Positions 11,052 to 22,249 of a DNA stretch of 64,000 nucleotides are shown in pieces; within the stretch, counting starts at the first letter, position 1; every line of letters starts with the position of its first letter. The position numbers and the translations under genes are program-made. The DNA is from Aegilops tauschii subsp. strangulata (Eukaryota; Streptophyta; Magnoliopsida; Poales; Poaceae): the NCBI RefSeq assembly GCF_002575655.3, contig NC_053036.3, positions 195,084,788 through 195,148,787 of the forward strand, read 5' to 3'. The notes beneath the pieces are model-generated. The model was not told the origin of the DNA. It did not search any database and worked only from the letters and a program-made list of their open reading frames with translations.

Positions 11052-11459
11052 TCAATTTTCTTTTGGTGATGAAGAAGAAGGTGGTGGTGGTGATGAAGTA
11101 GAGGAGACCCTGTCCTTCAGAATCAAGAGATTCTCCCATCTACGGATGACACTCCGAAGGAAGATGATGTGCTCTTGATGCAGAATATTTTCACGAGTGA
11201 GATATTTATTTTGCACATGAACCGTTTCAATGATTCGAAAGGCTTCTATCTCAGTCGGGGTAAGATGAGCATAATAAGGTTTAAGGATATCTTCTTCTTC
11301 TTCCTTAGCAGGCTAGGCTTGCTCAACCATCGGTGCTTGATCTCCGGTAGCCTCCTTGCTCTTGTCCCCTTTGACGGCTTCTATGGGCTCTTCTCTCTTC
11401 AGCTCGATCTTCATCAACCAAGGATCCTCTTCCACATTGTTGGAGGAAGAAGAAGACAT
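11052..11459 (-). pseudogene. Small accessory ORF downstream of integrase (one in-frame stop)
   Basis: A 136-codon minus-strand frame starts MSSSSSNNVEED at 11459 and ends at a TGA at 11052-11054, with a single TAG at about 11313-11315. The first part is Ser- and acid-rich; the second part is helical, with YYAHLTPTEIEAFRIIETV and a Pro/Ser-rich tail. Such a short ORF between integrase and the purine tract recurs in wheat Athila-type elements; its function is unknown. The stop means a full product is unlikely from this copy. Confidence 0.55.
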
Positions 11460-11548
11460 GATGCATGGCTCAATAGGTCTGACTGAAAACAGCAAGAAAA
11501 GAGAACATAAGATTTCTCCGCGATACGGTGGTCAATAGGTTCGGGGGG

Positions 11549-11556
11549 TATATATA
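11549..11556 (-). promoter_or_regulatory. TATA-box-like element upstream of the accessory ORF
   Basis: On the minus strand TCTATATATACCCC lies about 90 bp before the ATG at 11459, with a GC-rich hairpin (about 11612-11675) further upstream. The arrangement looks like a core promoter inside the element. Confidence 0.4.
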
Positions 11557-11802
11557 GATTTTTTTATCTTGGGAGACAAGCAACCTATAGAAAAACGGAG
11601 ATCGGAAGGTACCCGAGGTGGGCGCAACCCACCTGGGTGCGCCTGGCAAGCCAGGCGCGCCATGGTGTCTTGTGCCCACCAGGGTACGCTTCCTGGTTGT
11701 TTCTTATTTTCCTAATTTTTGTCATATTCCAAAACTGACAAAAAATATTTTTGCAGATTTTTCGGAGTCCGTTTACTTACCGTATCACGTACATCCTTAT
11801 TT

Positions 11803-13455
11803 TCATGATTCTGGAGTGTTCCGGAAGGACTCTTTTATGTGTTCTTCCGGTGTCATAGTTTGGATAATATTACTTTCAACATTAATGAGCGTACCTGAAA
11901 TATAATGTTTTATTCGTTGCCCATTGACAACCTTTGGGTTAGTACCTTCGGCAATATTTATTTTGATAGCTCCAGAACGATAAACCTCCTCGATAATATA
12001 GGGTCCTTCCCATTTGGAGAGGAGTTTTCCTGCAAAGAATCTAAAACGAGAGTTGTACAAAAGGACATATTCTCCAACTTTAAACTCATGCTTTTGAATT
12101 CTTTTATCACGCCATCTCTTAACTTTTTCTTTAAATAACTTGGCATTTTCATAAGCTTGGGTTCTCCATTCATCTAATGAGCTAATATCAAATAACCTCT
12201 TTTCACCAGCAAGTTTGAAATCATAGTTGAGTTCTTTGATTACCCAATATACTTTATGTTCTAACTCAAGAGGCAAATGATAAGCTTTTACATAAACCAT
12301 TTTATAAGGAGACATACCCATAGGATTTTTGTATGCTGTTCTATAAGCCCAAAGTGCATCATCTAATTTCTTAGACCAATTCTTCCGGGACCTATTGACA
12401 GTCTTTTGTAAAATTAATTTTGTTTCTCTATTGCTAAGTTCAACTTGACCACTAGACTGAGGATGATAGGGTGATGCAATTCTATGGTTAACATCATACT
12501 TGGCAAGAATTTTACGGAAAGCACCATGAATAAAGTGTGAACCACCAATAGTCATTAAATATCTAGGGACTCCAAACCTTGGGAAAATAACTTCCTTAAG
12601 CATTTTAATAGAGGTGTTGTGATCAACAATACTGGTTGGAATAGCTTCTACCCACTTAGTAACATAATCAACAACAACCAAAATATGTGTATACCCATTA
12701 GAGGAAGGAAAAGGTCCCATATAATCAAATCCCCAAACATCAAATGGTTCAACAACAAGTGAATAATTCATAGGCATTTCTTGACGCTTACCGATATTAC
12801 CTATTCTTTGACATTCATCACAACATAAGACGAACTTACGGGCATCCTTGAAGAGAGTAGGCCAATAAAACCCAGATTGCAATACCTTGTGAGCAATTCT
12901 GTCTCCCGCATGATGCCCTCCATAAGCTTTGGAGTGACATTTCCGTAGGATTTGTTCCTGTTCAAGCTCAGGTACACAATGTCTAATAATACCATCTACT
13001 CCTTCTTTATAAAGATGTGGGTCATCTCAAAAGTAATGTCTTAAATCATAGAAGAATTTTTTCTTTTGTTGGTATGTAAAGCTAGGTGGTAAATATTTAG
13101 CAACAATGTAATTAGCATAGCCAGCATACCAAGGAGTGTTATGAGAAACATTTATTGCAGCTAACTGCTCATCAAGAAAACTATCATCTATAGGTAGTGG
13201 GTCATCAAGCATGTTTTCAAGCCTAGACAAGTTATCAGCTACGGGGTTCTCAGCTCCTTTTCTATCAGTGATATGTAAATCAAATTCTTGTAGCAAGAGA
13301 ACCCATTGAATAAGTCTAGGTTTAGCATCTTTCTTTTCCATAAGATATTTTATAGCAGCATGATCGGTGTAAACAATTACTTTTGAATCAACAATGTAAG
13401 ATCTAAATTTATCACAAGCAAACACCACTGCTAGGAATTCTTTTTCAGTACACTG
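11803..13455 (-). pseudogene. Gypsy pol fragment: RNase H and integrase
   Basis: From the high end the frame encodes RNase H ([38 protein letters not shown]), a linker, the integrase zinc-finger end (CDECQRIGNI), the integrase core (WGFDYMGPF, SGQVELSNRE) and a C-terminal region (FKVGEYVLLYNSR, LLSKWEGPY). Two inactivating changes are visible: a TGA at 13027-13029 where relatives have Trp in YFWDDPHL, and loss of the second catalytic Asp, since the usual DGGSHF reads IGGSHF near 12550. The coding region is otherwise nearly continuous, so the element died fairly recently. Confidence 0.9.
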
Positions 13456-14355
13456 GTACAACGAGGTGCTATACAAACGGTTATTAACCCCTTTCCGCGA
13501 CGGCATTTGGAACCTTTGCCAAGTGAGTGTGGGCGATAGGGGGGTCCTTCCCACATGACCCGGAAACCGTCGGGGATATGCCCTCCTAGCACACACACTC
13601 GGCAAAATGAGGTCGTGTGTGCCCGGCGAGCGCTCAAATACGGTAATACGTACAATAGAGCTAAAAAATACAATTATACAGGCGAAATTGTTTTCGGTCA
13701 CAAGTACATCCCACACAGTCAGTCCCCGCTAAACTTTTCCGTTCGTATGTACATCCCACACAGTCGCTCCAAGGAAAACGTTTCCGTTCACAGGTACATC
13801 ACACACAATTTTCTCCGTTAAACCGTTTGTGATAGCATTGCCATTGCACACGATATTAACAATTTTATCGTTTGCGTTATTGAATGCATCACACACGATG
13901 CGTAGAAGAAACTGTGTGGCAAAGGCTGTCCATCACACACAGTTTTTATGTGGTAAACGTTTGCGGAAGGTGGCCTAATGCAAACAGTTTTCAAGAGAAG
14001 GTCGTGTGTGATTGTTCATTGATCCAACACGGTTTATTCCTAGAAACTGTGTGTGTTGCCTGAGGTCATCGCCCACGGTATTTTCTCAATAACCGTTTGC
14101 AATACCAAAACCCAATTAGCATGCTAATTCGCCATTAGCAAGCTAATTGCCCTATTATTAATAATCCATTTATTAATCTAATTGACATTCATATTAAGCA
14201 CATAATATATTTCATTTCCATATTAAGGAAGCAAGATTTCGTAATTGAAATACATCAGAGTACAACATGATATAGCTTCAGCACTCAGCTACCCCACTAC
14301 ACAACTGCAATAGCAAAGTTTCACATGCAACATGTAGAACCTTTCGAAATTAGCA

Positions 14356-16678
14356 TCATAGACGGTACATAGACAAATGCATCTCATCTAGAAAACTACT
14401 GAAGCGAAAGACGAATATTGAGCCTTCATTCATGCTGAAGGTCTTTGCAACTTTATGCCAGTGCCTGTGGATGATTGACCGTCCGTCCTTCGTCCTCTTC
14501 AGGAACACTTCAATGTTGAACCGTGGGTGTTGTATGAAAACCTTCCTCGCCTCCTGACCATAGAGGTGGTTTGAGAGGTAATCATCAGTGAAATGCTTTG
14601 GAAAGGCCTGAAAACAAGGATGTGCATAAATATCTTCACATTGGAAATGGGGCAAAGGAATAAAAAAGGCAAGGTATAATAGTTAGTATCTTGTAGTGAA
14701 CTGCTGTCTTTTTCATTGTGCAGACAAAGATCTTGTTGTTTTTTGTCGCTAATTTCTTTATCCTAACAATCTTCCTGAGTTTCTTGACTTGATTGATATT
14801 CATGGACAACTCATTTCCCCATATGCAAAAAGGGTCGAACAGTGGGTCAAAACCTCTGACAGCAGGACCTACATGTGCAAGGCCAAATTGTTGAAAATCT
14901 AAATACTAGAATGGTTCCTGCAATTGCACAGTATTGTGCTATTAGGCAACGAACCATGCACGTGCTAACCTCGATTGTAAACCGCAGTGCTTCCCATTGT
15001 TTCCCTGCAACACATATAAGGTAGTTAGTCATCAGGTTAAGTAAGGGTTCGCATGCTATCAGTAAAATATGTTGATGAAAAATAAGCACATTGCAGATTC
15101 ATCAGATTAATTCAAGCCACATGGAAAACCCATTTATCCAAACCAAGCATGATTAAGAACTAGGAAATATAGCACTTGTATATGTTTATCATGTATTAAG
15201 TGCAGCCAAATTCGATTTATTCCTCAGATGCACAACAGTACAACATTCTACCCACAACAATTGGACACCGCATTGCAGAATTGAACCAAGCAGTTAACTA
15301 AACACCACAACAAATGAACCAAACATTAACTGAGCACCACATTGCACAATATAACATACTCCTAATAGAAGATCAGACAGTTAACCAAACCAAGCATGCT
15401 TAACAACTTGGAAATATAGCAATTGTATTTGTTTCTCATGTATTTACTACAGCCAAATTCAATTTATTCCTCACATGGTATACAATAAAAAAATGCACGC
15501 ACAACAATTGAACATCGCATTGCAGAATTGAACCAAATAGTTAACTAAACACCACAACTAATGAACCAAACGTTAACTGAGCACCACATTGCACAATATA
15601 ACATGCTCCTAATAGAAGATCAGATAGTTAACCAAACCAAGCATGCTTAACAACTTGGAAATATAGCAATTGTATTTGTTTCTCATGTATTTAGTACAAC
15701 CAAATTCGATTTACTTCTCACATGGTATACAATAACAGAATGCACCCAGAACTATTGAACATCGCATTGCAGAATTGAACCAAACAGTTAACTAAACACC
15801 ACAACACAAACCAAACGTTAACTGAGCACCACATTGCACAATGTATAACCAAACCAAGCATGCTTGACAACTTGGAAATATAGCAATTGTATTCGTTTCT
15901 CATGTATTTTGTAAAGATAAATTCGATTTATTTCTCACATGGAAGACAATACAAAATTGCAGCCTGAAGAATTGAACATCACATTTGCAGAATTGAACCA
16001 AACAATTAACTGAAGACGACAACTAATTAACCAAACAGTTAATAAGTGAGCACCACACTACACAACATATAGAACATATACACTAGAGTAACATATTTCA
16101 TGGTAAAATTAGATAGCACAATTCACTAGAATTTGTTAAGGAAAGGCAGGAGAAGCACACGCAATGGGTAAACTGAGCATGCTTAACCGGCGTAGCTAGC
16201 AAATGGCAAGGTGCTCCTCCAAGATCTGGGGGTCGGCACGAATGGCAGCCATCGCGACCTCATCCGCGCGTGCGTCCGCGATTTGCTTCTCCGCTGCCAA
16301 ATGCTCCTTGAGCTCCTGGCTATATTGCGTGCAACATGGCTTAGGGCGGTGCTTATTTGTTGGAGGGGTCGGTGATTTGGGTGGAAGGTGTCGCACCGGC
16401 GGTCGGGGCATGTGGGATGTGGAAGGAGGAGGAGGATGGGGTCGGGTGTGGATTACCTGCCTGGATAGACGAGGCCGAGCAGCGTGAAGGAGGGTTGCCA
16501 ACGAGGAGGCGGCGCTGCAAGCAAGGAGTGAAGGTTTCAACTTGGAAAGGAAGGCGGAAACAGGGGAAATGTGGCTTTTGGTAAGGGGGAGGGGGCGGGG
16601 AGGTAGATATTTCTGTGGAAGCCGAAAATTTGGAATCGCTTCAGCAAAAAAACTGGCGCACAAAGTGTTATCAGACAC
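14356..16678 (-). pseudogene. B3 DNA-binding domain gene (captured, split by repeats)
   Basis: The last exon starts after an acceptor near 14608 and reads FPKHFTDDYLSNHLYGQ, then KVFIQHPRFNIEVFL, DGRSIIHRHWHKVAKTF and GSIFVFRFSSF, ending at 14356. This is the pattern of a plant B3 domain, a roughly 100-residue DNA-binding fold of transcription factors. An upstream open stretch at about 14690-14900 (RKIVRIKKLATKNNKIFVCTMKK) and a short B3-like piece near 14900-15010 (TILVFRFST) look like further exons. The first exon is probably 16196-16500, Pro-rich then helical (LKEHLAAEKQIADARADEV). Between them lies a 1-kb tandem repeat. The exon chain is my inference, and several junctions lack good splice sites, so I call it a pseudogene or fragment. 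Confidence 0.6.
15141..16090 (+). repeat. Tandem repeat, about 247 bp x 4
   Basis: The word AACCAAGCAT recurs at 15141, 15388, 15635 and 15852, giving spacings of 247, 247 and 217 bp, with matching sequence between. The last unit is shortened and diverged. It lies in an intron-like interval of the B3 gene. Confidence 0.85.
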
Positions 16679-16760
16679 GGTCCCTTATTTAGAACTGTGT
16701 ACGATATGTGAACATCACAAATGGTTCAGATAGCTTAACCCGTGTGTGATGAGTTTGAAC

Positions 16761-16931
16761 GTCAAAACTTTTGGTTCGAATTTCCCTGGTTATAGTGGTC
16801 ATCCACGTCATTGCATAATTTGGGTACACAAAGGAGACTACCCCACACCCACACTTCTTGAACGAGCAAGTTTAGCAATTAAACAGAGCTAGCTGGCCTA
16901 AACATTACTCTAACAAACTAAAGACCTATGA
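16761..16931. other. Short unassigned interval
   Basis: Sequence between the DNA-transposon-like unit and the Helitron. I see no coding region or repeat structure. Confidence 0.4.
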
Positions 16932-18342
16932 TCTTCTTTACCTAATAATAAAAGGGCTATTGCTTCTTCCTCCCTAATTTTGGTCTGTCATTACCAGATT
17001 TTCGTCCGTCCATCGTTACAAGATTTTCGTACGTCGTCAAAAACAGTTCGACCTCTCTTTCTTCGTGCCTCGCGTACATGGGCCCGCTTGGGCCTCTGGC
17101 CATCCATCAGCAGGCTGCGTTGTGGCCCAACAACGAATCCAGCAAAAATAGCTGCTGCTATCAGGGATCGAACTCACAACCTGCCATCAATTTTCCTTAC
17201 ATAGATCCAACTGGTCTAAATCATGCTTGTGTAAACTAAAGAGGTTTCGTATATATTACATAGTACCACCTTGCTTCTTTGCGTATGATTTCACCAATTT
17301 ATATATGAGTACGGGTTAGAATCAATAAGCGCCTCAGGATTAATAAGGAAATAGTTGGATCGGGTAATAAGTGGCTGATGCATCTAGAATTAATGGAGAG
17401 AGAGATCCGGGCATTCATGAAGGAAATAGTTGGAAAGAACAATTAAATCGGCTGATGCACAAGGGAGGAATGGAGGGATTAGTGGGAGAAAAGGATGCGA
17501 TTAAATCGGCGGCTGATTAGAGTTAATTAAGGGAGTCCATTAATTAATGGAGGATGGAGAGGGATTCCTGTAACATGCATGATGACGCCTTGATTAAATT
17601 AGTGAATTAATAAAATTAATTAATGAAGGCAAGGATTCGTGTGGAAGGATTCGAATCAGCATAGTGTGATTTCTCACTCCCGACGTACATGATTTTCTCA
17701 TATTATACTGATTAAAAGATTATATTATGATTATGTTAATTCTCAGACCACTACTCGAGCAAATATACACACTAACTATTCACTTTTAATATGTTGTAAA
17801 AAACTATTCACTTTTAATATAGTTTGTAGGTTTTTTTGTGCATTGATATAACACATATAATTTCCCGCAAAAAAAGATGACGCACGTACAAAAAAATTGC
17901 AGGTGTCTATGGTCCGGCTCTCTCACGTTGGACGTCAAGGAGACCGTGGTGTAGGAGCTAGAGACAAACACCTGTTTCAACTATGGTCGGGCTCCGCCCG
18001 TCCGGGCTGTCATCATCAAGATAGAGGTCAGCATCATGGATGGCTATGGATGACTTATCTGATACAAGGAACCTCATCTCCCTCTCTTTTTCAATCGCAT
18101 ATCTAGCGTAGAGATCACATTTTGCGCTCGCAAAGGTTCCGGGTTTTGCGTGGAAACTGGAATTTCATCAACTGGTCACATTATTACAAATGTTTTGTAT
18201 AACTGGCCACCCACCATTGTTGAATAGATGGATAACTTGGTCACCGTTTGTGACGGCAGCAAAGATTAGAATTGACAACATGGATGGGTGGGGCGTGCAA
18301 GTATTTGTTTCTCCTATTGCAACGCACGGGCACATTTGCTAG
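16932..18342 (+). mobile_element. Helitron, non-autonomous (1.4 kb)
   Basis: The 5' end TCTTCTTTACCTAATAATAAA follows an A, and the 3' end GCAACGCACGGGC...TTGCTAG is followed by a T, as expected for Helitrons inserting between A and T with a CTRR terminus. A possible 3' hairpin pairs GCGTGCAA near 18293 with TTGCAACGC near 18318. No Rep/helicase is encoded. A start at 16935 is an alternative. Confidence 0.7.
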
Positions 18343-18371
18343 TAATTAAACAAAACAAAGAGTACTACTAC

Positions 18372-19013
18372 GGCTGGTGCTCGTCGATCTCCGCCGCCAC
18401 CTCCATGTCCAGCTCGCGCCCGACGGTCTCCTGGGGATGGGGCTCCATGGCATCCATCGCACCATACTCGGCAAGCATCTCGCCATCCGCGTCCGCCATC
18501 TCTTTGGAAAAGGCCGCGACGAGCTGGGCATGGGCGGCTGCGATCTGGGCTTGGATGGGCTCCGTCGTTGCAAGGTATGCGGCGGAGGAACGGATGGCTG
18601 CTCGAATGCTCTCGGCGACTGCCAACTCTTCGGCCGTGGGTTGCCGACCGTTGTCGGAGAAGCTTCATTCGATTTGTGCGGTGACCGCCACGAGCTGGGC
18701 GTGGGTGGCGTCGACATGGTCGTGGGCGGCCTCCATCAGGGCCAAGGCCGCCGCTGCGGAACTGACAGCTGCTATGCCGCTCTCGCCAGTTGCTATCCCC
18801 GAGGCAGATGTTGCTGCTGCCACCTGAGAAGCAACAGCGGCCGTTTGGGCTGCCTTGGCCGCCCGATCGTAGATTGCGGCCGCGCTCATGCACCTTGTTA
18901 GCACGCGCATGGTGGCTGCGGCCGTGCTCTCGGTGAGTGGGCCGCCGAAGTTGCCGTCACGACACGGTTCCACGTCCCCATCTTTCACCGGCGACGATTG
19001 AACAATGAAATGA
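18372..19013 (-). pseudogene. Ala-rich protein, C-terminal part, cut by CACTA-1
   Basis: One minus-strand frame of about 214 codons runs from the CACTA-1 border to a stop at about 18368-18370, interrupted by a single TGA at 18665-18667 (possibly a CGA to TGA change). The protein is Ala-rich and helical, with alternating Ala/Glu/Gln segments such as AAHAQLVAAFSKEMADADGEM, so a coiled coil is likely. There is no known domain. Insertion of CACTA-1 at 19015 removed its upstream part; the continuation would lie beyond the far end of CACTA-1, outside the window. It may be a host exon or cargo of an older element. Confidence 0.5.
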
Positions 19014-19559
19014 TCACTACAAAAAAAATACACTTCCATGATGATACGTGTTTGTCACAGTAGGTCACATTTTTGTCATGCATGTACATCCATGACAATT
19101 TTACGACAGAATCAAGATAGTCATACCTGTGCTGTCGTAGAAGTGTTCCATGACAATAACAAAATTATCATCACGGAATTGTCCACTTCCATGACGATAA
19201 ATCGCGCGTCACAGAAGTGCTTTCGTCAAGGGTGACTGACACATGGCATCCACCATAACGGAACACCGTTAAGCTATCGGGTCCGGTTTTGGATCCGATA
19301 ACCCGCTAACAACCCCGACCAATGGGGATTTTCCACGTGTAAAATAATCATTGGCTGGAGGAAACACGTGACGGCTCACCGTTGGGACATATGTCATCCA
19401 CTCATTGGACCGAAGGTGCCTATGATACGTCGACACGTGGCACGGCCGAACAGAGGCCCATTCCTGTGAAAAGGCTGGCCCATTTGACTTGGTCAAAAGG
19501 TGGCGGGCCGGCCCACGGAAAGCCTGTTAACGGCCTGTTCGCATATAGCCCATTTACAG

Positions 19560-20380
19560 CCCGCTAACCCAGGGCCCATTACGACCTATCCGAATTAGGC
19601 CTAGTAGCGTCATCCGGGCCGTCCAATATGATTCCAGCCCATTTTAAGTTCCGGCCCATGTATGGCCCATGACGTCTTTCGGCCCATATGAGTCCCTTTG
19701 TAACTCTTGGCCCATTAACGGCCCATGGTGAAACTGGCCCGTAATGAATAGTGTATCACTTTATACCCATTAACGGCCCATTAATCCATTGGGCCGTTTG
19801 CAGCCCATGTTATCTTTCGGCCTTCTCAGGGCCCATTTATTCTTGGGCTCATTTCCAGCATTCGGTTACTTACGGCCCGTTACTGCTATTTTCTGCTTGT
19901 GGGCCAAATTCAGCCCGTGGTTACAGTTGGCCCGTTTGTGGCCCGTTAATACGTTGGGCCGTTTTCACAGCGTCATCAAATACGGCCTATTAATGACGGC
20001 CCATTATGGTCGGCCCATGAACGGACGACTCCAACTCTAGCCCGTTTACGGCCATAATGCGGTCTGTTTTTGGCCCATGTTTGGCCAATCGATCATACGG
20101 CCCGTATAAGGACCATTGATGATACGGCCCGTATAAGGACCATTGATGATACGGCCCGTGGAAGGCCCATTGTTTCTACGGCCCGTAGAAGGCCCATTGT
20201 TTCTACGGCCCGTAGAAGGCCCATTGTTTCTACGGCCCGTAGGAGGCCCGGTGTCACTATAGTAAATATGTAGCCCATGGCCTATTAAAGGCGGGAAACT
20301 ACTATAGGTTTAGACCTGCTAATGGCCCAAGATGATTATAGGCCCATGTTTTGGCCCATATGAGTAACGGGCCGGCCTGA
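19560..20380 (+). repeat. CACTA-1 subterminal GGCCCAT/GGCCCGT repeats
   Basis: The words GGCCCAT, GGCCCGT and GGGCC occur every 15-40 bp across this block. Within it, 20095-20256 is a 27-bp tandem array (about six copies of a unit containing ACGGCCCGTAGAAGGCCCATTG). Such blocks are the usual transposase-binding region of CACTA elements. ORFs here are artefacts of the repeat. Confidence 0.8.
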
Positions 20381-20575
20381 AGACCGACAACACTGAGATC
20401 CACTGAACCTTCCGGCCTAAATTACAGCATACCGACCAAAGAATAAACCTAGACTATACAATAAAGAAATTACGGCATATTACATCCACTGGGAATCAAA
20501 GTTCGCTACCGGTGATAATAAAGCGCAACATGACCACGGATTACATACACTGGGCATCAAAGGTCGCCACCAGTG

Positions 20576-22190
20576 TGATACGTCTCCAACGTATCTATAA
20601 TTTTTGATTGTTCCATGCTATATTATATTCGGTTTTGGATGTTTAATGGGCTTTATTATACACTTATTTCAGCCCAAATTTTTGGAACAAATGTGATTTT
20701 CAGTGTTTCAAAGGAAAAGGATATCAAACGGAGTCCCAGCCCAAATTGATGTTTTTTTTGCCTATTTCAGTATTTCAAAGGAAAAGGATATCAAACGGAG
20801 TCCAAACGGAATGAAACCTTCAGGAACGTGATTTTCGGAACAAACGTGATCCAGAGGACTTGGAGTCTACGCAAAGTAATCAACAAGGAAGGCACGAGGC
20901 AGGGGGGCGCACCTACCCCCCCAGGCGCGCCCTCCACCCTCGTGGGCCCCTCATTGCTCCACCGACGTACTTCTTCCTCCTATATATACCTACGTACCCC
21001 CAAACTATCAGATACGGAGCCAAAAACCTATTTCCACCGCCGCAACCTTCTGTACCCATGAGATCCCATCTTGGGGCCTTTTCCGGCGCTCCGCCGGAGG
21101 GGGCATTGATCACAGAGGGCTTCTACATCAACACCATAGCCTCTCCGATGATGTGTGAGTAGTTTACCTCAGACCTTCGGGTCCATAGTTATTAGCTAGA
21201 TGGCTTCTTCTCTCTCTTTGGATCTCAATACAAAGTTCTCCTCGATCTTCATGGAGATCTATTCGATGTAATCTTCTTTTGCGGTGTGTTTGTCGAGATC
21301 CGATGAATTGTGGGTTTATGATCAAGATTATATATGAACAATATTTGAATCTCCTCTGAATTCTTTTATGTATGATTGGTTATCTTTGCAAGTCTCTTTG
21401 AATTATCAGTTTGGTTTGGCCTACTAGATTGATCTTTCTTGCAATGGGAGAAGTGCTTAGCTTTGGGTTCAATCTTGCGGTGTCCTTTCCCAGTGACAGT
21501 AGGAGAAGCAAGGCACGTATTGTATTGTTGACATCGAGGATAAAAAAGATGGGGTTTATATCATAGTGCATGAGTTTATCCCTCTACATCATGTCATCTT
21601 ACTTAAAGCATTACTCTGTTCTTATGAACTTAATACTCTAGATGCATGCTGGATAGCGGTCGATGTGTGGAGTAATAGTAGTAGATGCAGAATCGTTTCG
21701 GTCTACTTGTCGCGGACGTGATGCCTATATACATGATCATACCTAGATATTCTCATAACTATGCCCAATTCTATCAATTGCTCGACAATAATTCGTTTGT
21801 CCACCGTAATACTTATGCTATCTTGAGAGAAGCCACTAGTGAAACCTATGGCCCCCGGGTCTATTTTCCATCATATTAATCTTCCAATACTTAGTTATTT
21901 CTATTACCTTTTATTTTACTTTGCATCTTTATCATAAAAAATACCAAAAATATTATCTTATCATATCTATCAGATCTCACTCTCCTAAGTGACCGTTGAG
22001 GGATTGACAACCCCTTTATCGCGTTGGTTGCGAGGTTCTTATTTATTTGTGTTGGTGTGAGGGACTCATGCGTGATCTCCTACTGGATTGATACCTTGGT
22101 TCTAAAAAACCGAGGGAAATACTTACGCTACTTTACTGCATCACCCTTTCCTCTTCATGGGAAAACCAACGCAGTGCTCAAGAGGTAGCA
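20576..22190 (+). mobile_element. Solo LTR of a Gypsy element (1615 bp)
   Basis: The LTR runs from TGATACGTCTCCAACGTATC to GGTAGCA and is flanked by identical 5-bp duplications CAGTG (20571-20575 and 22191-22195). No internal region is present, so it is the product of recombination between two LTRs. A TATA-like CTATATATACC lies near 20980. Removing it restores the CACTA-1 sequence that is intact in CACTA-2 near 28740 (GCCACCAGTGCA...AAACACGCC). The family resembles wheat WHAM/Sabrina-type LTRs (tentative). Confidence 0.9.
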
Positions 22191-22249
22191 CAGTGCACAT
22201 AAACGCGCCGAAAAAAGAATATACAAAACTGAGAGCACTTCAGAAGGCA

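Larger units (their letters stand above)
9236..13455 (-). mobile_element. Athila-like Gypsy retrotransposon, truncated
   Basis: On the minus strand the order is RNase H, integrase, a TATA-like block, a small accessory ORF, a long noncoding stretch, a purine tract and an LTR start. The protein sequence and layout fit wheat Athila-type elements (Sabrina/WHAM group, tentative). Both ends are lost: the LTR stops at 9236 against the neighbouring Gypsy LTR, and RNase H stops near 13455 at the DNA-transposon-like unit. Reverse transcriptase, protease and gag are not in the window. Confidence 0.85.
13456..16760 (-). mobile_element. Probable TIR DNA transposon carrying a B3-domain gene
   Basis: Both borders are full of short words such as AACCGTTTG, CACACGGT and GTGTGTGAT in both orientations (13460-14100 and 16660-16750), which look like subterminal repeats of a DNA transposon. 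Inside are a spliced B3-domain gene on the minus strand and a 247-bp tandem repeat. The left border cuts the Gypsy RNase H near 13455. I could not define exact terminal inverted repeats or a TSD, and the flanking Gypsy does not resume on the right, so superfamily and exact span are open. Confidence 0.45.

Noticed and set aside
20093..20278. 61-67-aa ORFs with a repeated GLLRAVETM or TARRRPIVS motif
   Set aside because: They are translations of the 27-bp subterminal array, not genes.
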